A DNA stretch of 22,991 bases, from the NCBI GenBank assembly GCA_964430745.1, contig CAYSHI010000056.1, forward strand, positions 1 through 22,991. Direction: 5' to 3'. The notes beneath the pieces are model-generated. The model saw nothing but the letters and a program-made list of their open reading frames with translations. It did not search any database and was not told where the DNA came from. The translations under genes were made by a program, and so were the position numbers. This document shows positions 1-6,456 of the stretch, piece by piece (position 1 is the first letter of the stretch; each line of letters opens with the position of its first letter). The DNA is from CBDCGW01 sp964430745. GTDB lineage: Bacteria > Acidobacteriota > UBA890.

Positions 1-1
1 A

Positions 2-439
2 CTATCCGCGATGACGGGCACGGCGGACCTCGACGGCGATCACCGCAACGGTATCTTCGGCACCGACTGGAACTTCAATTGGACGCCGCCGGAAGCCTCG
101 CTGTACCGGAGCTTCGAGCTCCGCGGTGAGTTCATGTGGGCACGCCGCGATGGGCCGGATGGTCGGAGAAACTCGATCGGCACCTATACCTATGGTGTCT
201 ACAAGCTCAGCCGTCGCTCCTTCGTCGGCCTGCGCGGCGATTGGACCGAGCTGCCGCAGGCGCCCGGCATAGACGTTTGGGGGGCGTCGCCCTATTTCGA
301 GTGGTGGCAGAGTGAGTACGCACGCTTTCGCTTTCAGTACTCCTATCTGTCACACCGGTTCGAAGATCCGGAACCCGAACACAAGTTCTACTTTCAACTG
401 ACATGGGCCATCGGTCCCCACAAGCACGAGAGATACTGA
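2..439 (+). CDS. Outer-membrane beta-barrel protein, C-terminal part (partial)
   Basis: The reading frame is open from the left edge, so this is the end of a longer gene. The visible 145 residues have the alternating aromatic pattern of outer-membrane strands, with stretches such as YTYGVYKLSRRSFVGLRGDW and RFRFQYSYLSHRF. The last strand is FYFQLTWAIG, followed by a short His-containing tail (PHKHERY). Its stop codon overlaps the start of the metal-binding protein gene (TGATG at 437-441), which indicates translational coupling and a shared role. By context it is likely an outer-membrane channel or receptor for the same metal. The exact family cannot be decided from the C-terminus. The Met at position 11 is internal, not a start. 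Confidence 0.75.
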   Translation, partial: LSAMTGTADLDGDHRNGIFGTDWNFNWTPPEASLYRSFELRGEFMWARRDGPDGRRNSIGTYTYGVYKLSRRSFVGLRGDWTELPQAPGIDVWGASPYFEWWQSEYARFRFQYSYLSHRFEDPEPEHKFYFQLTWAIGPHKHERY

Positions 440-1518
440 TGCGAACCGCCACTTCGAAGCGAATTGTCACAGCACCATTTCTTCGTGGCGCCGCGGCTCT
501 GAGTATCGCCGTGTTCGTTGTCGGAGCCGGCCTCGTCATCGCCGCGCAGGACCTTCGCGTCGTTACTTCGGTGACCGCCTATCAATCGATCGCCGAGGAG
601 GTCCTCGGCGACAGGGGAACGGTGGAATCGATAGCCACCTGGCGGCAAGACGCGCACTTCGTCCAGGCGCGGCCGAGTTACTCGGTCATGCTTTCGCGTG
701 CCGACATGCTCGTCGAAACCGGGCTCGATCTGGAGCTGTGGATGCCGGCCGTGATCGACAAGTCGCGCAACCCGAGGATTCGCGAAGGCGAGGCGGGTTA
801 CGTGTCCGTGGCGAGCGGAGTGCCGATGCTGGAGGTTCCCGAGAATCCGAGCCGGGCCGGCGGAGACATCCACCTGTTCGGCAATCCGCACGTGCACACC
901 GATCCGCTACGCGCCGTCATGATCGCCGACAACATCAGGATTGGTCTGCAAAACGTCGACGGCACCAGCGCCGCGTACTACGAGGAGCGCTTTCAGGAGT
1001 TCAAGGCCAAGATCCACGAGCGCCTCTTCGGCGCCGAGTTGGTCGGACTGGTCGGCGGCGACAAGCTCGCCGATCTGGCGCTAAGAAAGCAGCTCCGTCC
1101 GTTTCTCGACGAAACCGAGGTGGGAGACGCCCCGCTCTCCGATCGACAGGGCGGCTGGCTGGCGGCGGCCGAGTGCCTGCGCGGCAGGAAGATCGTCGCC
1201 TACCACACGAACTGGGTCTATTTCATGGATCGTTTCGGCATCGACGTGGCGGCCTATGTGGAGCGCCGCCCGGGGATTCCGCCCTCCGCCTCGCATGTAG
1301 CAACCCTGATCGAGCTCATCCGCCGCGAAGACATCCCCTTGCTGTGGACCGCCAACTACTTCGACGAGCAAACGCCGCGACTGATCGCCGAGCGTACCGG
1401 CGCTGAGTTCCAGTATGTGCCCATGTACACGAATCCCGATGCCGACGATCTCGACGAATATACCGAGCTGGTCGACCTGTGGATCGAGACCATGAAGAGC
1501 GCGATCCCGGGGTGCTAA
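439..1518 (+). CDS. Metal ABC transporter substrate-binding protein (ZnuA-like)
   Basis: This is a periplasmic metal-binding lipocalin-unrelated protein of the ZnuA/MntA/AztC group (359 residues), which captures Zn or Mn and hands it to an ABC permease. I chose ATG 439: it overlaps the upstream stop, has a purine-rich GAGAG just before it and gives a clean signal peptide (hydrophobic residues about 19-36, ending VIAAQ). An in-frame ATG at 403 would add 12 residues inside the previous gene. Likely metal ligands are His73 (QDAHF), His151 or His153 (GNPHVHTDP, the family's DPHxWxDP motif), His256 (AYHTNW) and the acidic pair Asp309/Glu310 near the C-terminus. The acidic/His-rich loop typical of true ZnuA is absent, so zinc rather than manganese is only inferred. 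The gap to the permease is 100 bp and contains a small 6-bp inverted repeat (1518-1535). Confidence 0.88.
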   Translation: MRTATSKRIVTAPFLRGAAALSIAVFVVGAGLVIAAQDLRVVTSVTAYQSIAEEVLGDRGTVESIATWRQDAHFVQARPSYSVMLSRADMLVETGLDLELWMPAVIDKSRNPRIREGEAGYVSVASGVPMLEVPENPSRAGGDIHLFGNPHVHTDPLRAVMIADNIRIGLQNVDGTSAAYYEERFQEFKAKIHERLFGAELVGLVGGDKLADLALRKQLRPFLDETEVGDAPLSDRQGGWLAAAECLRGRKIVAYHTNWVYFMDRFGIDVAAYVERRPGIPPSASHVATLIELIRREDIPLLWTANYFDEQTPRLIAERTGAEFQYVPMYTNPDADDLDEYTELVDLWIETMKSAIPGC

Positions 1519-1618
1519 CCTCCTCCCTTGGAGGTGGCAACGTGAATCCTGTCCCCGTCGGAGTCCAGCGGGCTTCCGGGGGTTTCCGCGCCTGGGTCTT
1601 GCCCGCCAGGAGTCGCTG

Positions 1619-3079
1619 ATGGAGCTCGCTCTGGAGGTCCTGTTCTGGCCCTTCGTGGCCTGTCTCGTGCTTACCGGCATCCACACCTACTTGGGCCTGC
1701 ACGTCGTTTCACGCGGAGTGATTTTCGTCGACCTGGCTCTGGCGCAGATCGCTGCCATGGGCGCCACCTTCGCCTTCATGATCGGCTATGCGCCGGACAC
1801 GAAGCAGGCGTACTTCTACTCCCTTCTGTTCGCCTCACTGGGGGCGGGGATCTTCTCGATCTCGAGGCTCAAGGAACAGCACGTCCCGCAGGAGGCCATC
1901 ATCGGCATCACGTTTGCCGTGGCCTCGGCCACCAGCATCCTGATCGCCGATCGCTCGCCTCAGGGCGCCGAGCACGTCGAAGCCATGCTCACCGGCGCGC
2001 TGTTGTGGACGCCTCGTTCGAAGATCCTCGCTACAGCGTTCATCTACGCGCTCGTCGGTGCCTTCCACTGGTATTTTCGCGACCGGTTTCTGACCATCTC
2101 GCTGAATCCGGAGCGGGCCGAGGCGAAGGGCTGGAATGTGCGCTGGTGGGACTTTCTGTTCTACGCCTCGTTCGGCTTCGTCATCACCTCGAGTGTCGCT
2201 ATCGCCGGGGTGCTCCTCGTCTTCTCGTTTCTCGTCATCCCGTCGGTGATCGCCATGTTGTTCAGCCGCTCAACCGGCAGGCGGTTGGCCATCGGCTGGG
2301 CGGTGGGCACCCTCGTCAGCATGGTCGGCCTGACGCTTTCGTACCGCCATGACTTCCCCAGCGGCCCCGCCGTCGTTTGCACGTTCGGCTTGGCTCTTCT
2401 CTTGGCGGCTACCGTCCGCTACGTCGTCCGTGCCGAGCAGCGTTCGGTGGCGCTTGCAAAGACCGCAGCGGTCGCACTGATCGTGGTCGGTGGGTTTTGG
2501 CTGGCCTTCAACACCGCCGCGCGCGACCTCGCGCGTGCCGAGGCTGGTGCCGAGGCCGCTGCTATCGCTGCCGACGCAGAACCCGGGCCTACCGCTCCAA
2601 GCGAACTCGTCCAACATGCGCTTGACGACCTCGAGGCATCGCCGGCTGCTCCGTCGCCGCAAGCCCTCGAGGCCCTGATTTCGGTGGGCGAGGACATCCA
2701 CCTCATGATGAGCACCCGGGAGATCACCGTTAGCGAGCGAGCGGTCGAGGGACTCGCCAATGCCCCTCCGATGGAAGGGCTCGACGAGCTTTTTAACGAG
2801 ATCGCCTTTCACGCCCGCGATCCGTGGGTAAGGCTGCGTGGCGCCCAGCAGCTCCTGGAGCGCCGCAACACACTCGGTATCGTAGCCATTTTCGAGCTTC
2901 TCACCGCCCAGCCGCCGCTGCTCCTGCAGATGGAGGCGATCGGCTCCCTCCGCGCCGCGACCGGGCAGAGCTTCGGATACGAACCGGAAGGCGCTGCTAC
3001 GCAAAAAGGCGACGCGCTACGGGCCTGGAGATCTTGGTGGGAAGCCAACGCCTCCACTCCGTTCGCAGAGGGCAGCTAG
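1619..3079 (+). CDS. Metal ABC transporter permease (ABC-3/ZnuB family) with C-terminal HEAT-like domain
   Basis: This is the inner-membrane permease of a metal ABC importer. Residues 1-270 contain the multi-helix ABC-3 domain: LGLHVVSRGVIFVDLALAQI early, and IAGVLLVFSFLVIPSVIAML near residue 195, both typical of ZnuB/MntB. The family is normally about 260-300 residues, but this protein has 486. After a further helix (about 283-301) there is an Ala/Glu-rich linker and a soluble region (about 325-478). Its segment HARDPWVRLRGAQQLLERR, followed by LLLQMEAIGSLRAATG, looks like HEAT repeats. SD AGGAG (1608-1612) lies 6 nt before the ATG. It is the last gene of the operon with the binding protein. 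The ATPase partner is not in view and may lie upstream of the window. Confidence 0.87.
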   Translation: MELALEVLFWPFVACLVLTGIHTYLGLHVVSRGVIFVDLALAQIAAMGATFAFMIGYAPDTKQAYFYSLLFASLGAGIFSISRLKEQHVPQEAIIGITFAVASATSILIADRSPQGAEHVEAMLTGALLWTPRSKILATAFIYALVGAFHWYFRDRFLTISLNPERAEAKGWNVRWWDFLFYASFGFVITSSVAIAGVLLVFSFLVIPSVIAMLFSRSTGRRLAIGWAVGTLVSMVGLTLSYRHDFPSGPAVVCTFGLALLLAATVRYVVRAEQRSVALAKTAAVALIVVGGFWLAFNTAARDLARAEAGAEAAAIAADAEPGPTAPSELVQHALDDLEASPAAPSPQALEALISVGEDIHLMMSTREITVSERAVEGLANAPPMEGLDELFNEIAFHARDPWVRLRGAQQLLERRNTLGIVAIFELLTAQPPLLLQMEAIGSLRAATGQSFGYEPEGAATQKGDALRAWRSWWEANASTPFAEGS

Positions 3080-3252
3080 CTTCCAAGCACGTGGCGCCAA
3101 CGCGTTGCCGAGCTCGACGGATAGTAAATCGCTTTTTGCGAATCGTGTTGGAGGCGCACTGCGAGGACAAGGGAACCCGGTCGATGGTCTGGGCTCGTTC
3201 CCGTCCCGTCCCGAGCGGCAGATCGACGGAGGCGAGAGTGCGATCGAGCCCG

Positions 3253-3663
3253 TCAGAGCTTGCGCCAGACCTTGATCTCGCCGGCGCCTTCGATGGCGAT
3301 CTGGACGGGGAAGCCGCCCTCCGGGCCGATGGTCTCGATCTTGCGGCAGCTGTCGCGCACGGACGGGGTCGCGATGATGGCGTAGGCGACCCGGTTGGCG
3401 AGGGTTGCGCCGGCCTCATGGGAAACGGCGACGATGAATCGCCTGCCTGTCACGGGGTCGGAGATCTCGAAGCGGTAGGTCTGCGATTCCTCGTGCATCC
3501 CCGAGTGGTCGACGACCCACTTCTGGGCGAGGGCTTTGCCGAGTTCACTCCGTCCGGCGGCCGAGAGCTCGAGCTCGGCGGCGGCGTCGCCGGATTCTTC
3601 GCGCACTACCAATCCGGCGCGAATAGGCGGAGGTGAATACGGTTCCTCGCGCCGCCAGAGCAT
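3253..3663 (-). CDS. Hypothetical protein, 136 residues
   Basis: I do not recognise this protein. It is soluble, has no signal peptide and has two plausible strand-rich parts: SQTYRFEISDPVTGRRFIVAVS in the middle, and VRDSCRKIETIGPEGGFPVQ followed by a short IKVWRKL end. Composition and codon use resemble those of the neighbours, which supports a real gene. The start is uncertain: the ATG at 3663 lies inside the sulfatase remnant read in another frame, and no good SD is seen. A second in-frame ATG begins the MHEESQTYRF segment (residue 56), which would give an 81-residue protein. It stands alone between the metal operon (tail-to-tail) and glucokinase. The 173 bp between it and the permease gene hold no gene. 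Confidence 0.5.
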   Translation of the reverse strand: MLWRREEPYSPPPIRAGLVVREESGDAAAELELSAAGRSELGKALAQKWVVDHSGMHEESQTYRFEISDPVTGRRFIVAVSHEAGATLANRVAYAIIATPSVRDSCRKIETIGPEGGFPVQIAIEGAGEIKVWRKL

Positions 3664-3802
3664 CGATGGCGGGAGAGGTATCGCGGGCGTAGCCGTAGGC
3701 CCCCAAGTGATCGGGCCGGAGCGTGTCCACCAGGGTCCGTGTCTTGCGACCCTCGTGAATCATCGCAACGACGTCGTCTGGAAGATCGGGTCCGATGCTC
3801 AT
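3620..3802 (-). pseudogene. Remnant of a sulfatase N-terminus, joined to an L7/L12-like scrap
   Basis: Read on the minus strand, 3739-3620 encodes VDTLRPDHLGAYGYARDTSP followed by IDALAARGTVFTSAYS. This is the characteristic start of the sulfatase/arylsulfatase family, including the first metal-binding Asp of VDTLRPD. The frame then loses similarity before the CxPSR catalytic site, and no downstream sulfatase sequence is seen. Directly upstream (3802-3740) the same frame reads SIGPDLPDDVVAMIHEGRKT. This resembles small proteins with the ribosomal L7/L12 C-terminal fold (the LPxxVVxxIxxGRKxxAIK pattern), again cut off. The sulfatase match is strong. The L7/L12 match is short and tentative. A frame this short with a broken family signature is best read as decayed DNA. 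Confidence 0.6.
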
Positions 3803-3904
3803 GGCAGCAACTCTATTACGAACTACGCGGGTTCGGTGGTCCAGGGCGCACGCGGCGCGGCGTTGGTTCGGTGAGGACCCGATCGGCAAGCGCTGCGACC
3901 GGTT

Positions 3905-4984
3905 TCAACGGAGCGATTCGCGGCGCCGAGAGGCGATCAGCGCCAAGCCGCCGAGGAGGTTCAGCTCCTCCAGGACAAGGTATACGGGGATGGTCTCCAG
4001 CAGCTCTCGCTGTTCATGGTTGGCAAGGAACTCGTCCGCCAGGGAAGTGCCCTCGATGAACCGTCGGTTTCGCCGCGTGGAGCTGCCGGCGATAAACACA
4101 CCACCGCGAGCCAGGTACGCGAGCGCCAGAGTCTGGGCGAACCCGCCGACGCAGCGGTAATAGAGCTCCAGCGCCAGGATGCTGCGGCGGTCCCTCCCGG
4201 CGATCGCCGCCTCGGCAATTGCGGCGGCTGCGTCCGCTCCACGGGAGAGATCCGCTGCGGACTCCGATTCCTCCACGCGTAGCCGGCGGTAGATGGTTAC
4301 AAGGCCCGGTCCCGAGACGAAGTTCTCCCAGCTCGGCGTCGCGCCGTGAAGATCGCCTCTGAGTTGCTCGATCAACGCGCCGTGTTCGGCGTCGAGCGGC
4401 GCGACGGGAAGGTGGCCTCCCTCCGAGGCCACCGGCACGAAGCCCGCTTCGCCTTCAGCGTCTTCCAGCCTCACGATCCCGGCGCAGCCGAGGCCGGTTC
4501 CCGGGATCAACAAGACCATGTTGCCGCTGCCGGCCGCGGCCGTGGAGGCTGTGACGAGAAGCGGATGGAAGGCTTCCGCGCGAGCTCCCTTGTCGCGAAA
4601 GAGGCGGACAAGGCCGTGGGCGCCCGCCTCTGCGTCGTTGACCATGAGGGTCCCCGAGGCCGGTAGCCCCCAATCGATCAGCTCCTGCATGGTTACGCGG
4701 TCTTGGGCGGGCCAGTTCGTGACCTGCACGCAATTGCCCGTAACCGGTCCCGCAAATGCCACGGTCGCCCGAGCAGGAGCACCTCCTTCACCGAGCAGCT
4801 CGACAACACTGCCGACAAAGCCCCGCAGCTCCGACTTCGAGCTCACGGGTTCCGAGATCGATGTCGGCAACCTTCGGTGTGGCTCGAGCTCCCCGCCCCT
4901 CAGCACAGCCGCGGCGGCTCGGCAGTTGCTGCCCCCGACATCGAACGCCAGGAGTGTAGTGGTCTCTTCGGCTGCATTCCGCAT
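3905..4984 (-). CDS. glk: Glucokinase (Glk family)
   Basis: Cytoplasmic ATP-dependent kinase that makes glucose 6-phosphate for glycolysis. The 359 residues show the bacterial Glk signature in order: phosphate-1 loop FDVGGSNCR (14-22), FAGPV (77-81), TNWP (89-92), the catalytic Asp in VNDAEA (Asp117), PGTGLG (161-166), SEGGH (187-191) and ENFVSGPGL (220-228). The expected glucose-binding residues Glu188, His191 and Glu220 are present. It is slightly longer than the roughly 320-residue enterobacterial enzyme, partly from an Ala/Ser-rich insert near 145-155. It starts at ATG 4984, divergent from the amidohydrolase with 136 bp between. No strong SD is visible. Activity on glucosamine as well as glucose is possible but cannot be read from sequence. 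Confidence 0.9.
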   Translation of the reverse strand: MRNAAEETTTLLAFDVGGSNCRAAAAVLRGGELEPHRRLPTSISEPVSSKSELRGFVGSVVELLGEGGAPARATVAFAGPVTGNCVQVTNWPAQDRVTMQELIDWGLPASGTLMVNDAEAGAHGLVRLFRDKGARAEAFHPLLVTASTAAAGSGNMVLLIPGTGLGCAGIVRLEDAEGEAGFVPVASEGGHLPVAPLDAEHGALIEQLRGDLHGATPSWENFVSGPGLVTIYRRLRVEESESAADLSRGADAAAAIAEAAIAGRDRRSILALELYYRCVGGFAQTLALAYLARGGVFIAGSSTRRNRRFIEGTSLADEFLANHEQRELLETIPVYLVLEELNLLGGLALIASRRRESLR

Positions 4985-5120
4985 TCGTCAGAGTGTCAAC
5001 GATTGCCTCGGTCGCGGCAAACCGCGCACGGTGCGCTCTCCGGAGCTACATGTCACGATAAGCTCCAGCGGATCGCGCGCGCGCCGGTCAGTGCGACCGC
5101 CAAACGGGGGAGGACAAGTC

Positions 5121-6341
5121 ATGCGTACGTTTCGAATCCTGGGCGTCGCTGCCCTCATGTTGCTGACCTGCCTGAGTCTCGCCGCCCAACAACGCGGCGC
5201 GGGCGGGCAACGAGGTCGAGGAGGGCAGCGCGGCACACAAATCCAGCCCGGCGAGCAATGCCCACCGGGAATGACGATGACGCGTCCCGGTCGCTGCCAG
5301 GCGCCCGAGTTTCCGCCACCGAGCATCGTCGACTACCGCCCGCGCTCGACGCTGGTCACCGACGAGCACCTGGTCCCGAGCGCCAAGTTTCCGGTGGTCG
5401 ATATTCACAGCCACACAGGGCCGAACGCCGAGACCGTAGACCGGCTGATCGACGAGATGGATGCGCTGAACCTGCGCGTGCTCGTCAATCTCAGCGGCGG
5501 CAGCGATCCCGCCGCCGTCAAGCAGAAGACGGACTTCATACGCGGCAGCGAGCACCCGGACCGCTTCCGCGTGTTCGCCAACGTCGGGTGGAGCGGCGCC
5601 GGTGGACCCGGCTGGGCCGAGAAGGCCGTCGCCGACCTCGAACAGGCGGTCGCCAACGGTGCCATCGGCCTGAAGATCGCCAAGAACCTGGGCCTGACGG
5701 CACTAGCGCACGATGGCACACGCCTGCGGGTAGACGATCCGGCGTTGACCCCGATCTGGGAGCTGTGCGCGCGGCTGGACATCCCGGTGATCATCCACAC
5801 GGCCGAGCCGTCAGAGTTCTTCTCGCCGCTCGACTACGAAAACGAACGCTGGCTCGAGCTGGCGTTGTTTCCTGATCGGCGCAACTACATGCCGGGTAAG
5901 GCGACGTTCGAGGAGCTGATCGGCGAGCGTGATCGGATGTTTGCCGCCAACCCGGAAACGCGCTACATCGCTGCCCACTTCGGCTGGTACGCCAGCGACC
6001 TGGGACGCGCCGCCCGCCTGCTCGACGAGCTCCCGAACGTCGTTCTCGAGATGTCCGCGGTGCTCTACGACTTCGGGCGCCAGCCGCGCGCGTCGCGGGA
6101 GTTCTTCATCGCGCACCAGGACCGGGTGCTCTTCGGCAAGGATTCCTACCAGCCGGTCGAGTTTCCCTACTACTGGCGCGTCTTGGAGACCGCGGACGAG
6201 TACTTCGACTACTACCGCGACTACCACGCGTTCTGGAAGCTGTACGGGGTCGATCTTCCCGACGAGGTGCTGAAGAAGCTCTACTACAAGAACGCACTCC
6301 GGGTCACCCCGGGACTGCCGCAGAGCGGCTGGCCGGAGTAG
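5121..6341 (+). CDS. Secreted amidohydrolase (metal-dependent, amidohydrolase-2 type)
   Basis: Exported enzyme of the TIM-barrel amidohydrolase superfamily (406 residues). I chose ATG 5121 because GGAGG (5109-5113) lies 7 nt upstream and a signal peptide follows (residues 1-22, ending SLAAQ). The frame stays open upstream of it without gene-like content. A Gly/Arg/Gln-rich stretch (25-40) follows the signal. Metal-ligand motifs are the strand-1 HxH in DIHSHTG (His96, His98), His226 (IIHTAEP), His286 (AAHFGWY) and Asp341 (LFGKDSY). The Lys in GLKIAKN (185) may sit near the metal. This set matches the decarboxylase/hydrolase branch (PF04909). The substrate is unknown. It is convergent with the PIG-L gene and divergent from glucokinase. 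Confidence 0.85.
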   Translation: MRTFRILGVAALMLLTCLSLAAQQRGAGGQRGRGGQRGTQIQPGEQCPPGMTMTRPGRCQAPEFPPPSIVDYRPRSTLVTDEHLVPSAKFPVVDIHSHTGPNAETVDRLIDEMDALNLRVLVNLSGGSDPAAVKQKTDFIRGSEHPDRFRVFANVGWSGAGGPGWAEKAVADLEQAVANGAIGLKIAKNLGLTALAHDGTRLRVDDPALTPIWELCARLDIPVIIHTAEPSEFFSPLDYENERWLELALFPDRRNYMPGKATFEELIGERDRMFAANPETRYIAAHFGWYASDLGRAARLLDELPNVVLEMSAVLYDFGRQPRASREFFIAHQDRVLFGKDSYQPVEFPYYWRVLETADEYFDYYRDYHAFWKLYGVDLPDEVLKKLYYKNALRVTPGLPQSGWPE

Positions 6342-6414
6342 TAGCGAAGGTGCCTGAGCGGCGGTCGCGCCGGAGAGACGTCCGCGCCTGAGATACGACC
6401 GCACTGGAGCGACG

Positions 6415-6453
6415 GCTGCGCCGGGGTAGCGGCGCAGCGATCGCTCGGCGATC
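6415..6453. terminator. Two tandem stem-loops between convergent genes
   Basis: Between the stops of the amidohydrolase (6341, plus) and the PIG-L gene (6457, minus) there are two perfect inverted repeats. One is GCTGCGCC...GGCGCAGC (6415-6438, 8-bp stem, 8-nt loop). The other is GATCGC-TCG-GCGATC (6439-6453, 6-bp stem, 3-nt loop). Their place in a convergent gap fits a bidirectional terminator. No T-run follows on either strand, so intrinsic termination is uncertain. Confidence 0.45.
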
Positions 6454-6456
6454 TCG

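Noticed and set aside
3095..3141. Small palindromes after the permease (CAACGCGTTG; TCGC-TTTTT-GCGA)
   Set aside because: Stems of only 4-5 bp, no T-run after them. Not enough for a terminator call.
3739..4160. Plus-strand reading frames over glucokinase and the sulfatase scrap
   Set aside because: Arg/Ser/Pro-rich shadow frames of GC-rich coding DNA with no SD and no domain signal.
4518..5120. In-frame extension of the amidohydrolase gene by 201 codons upstream of 5121
   Set aside because: It lies antisense to glucokinase, has no domain-like content and ignores the strong SD and signal peptide at 5121.
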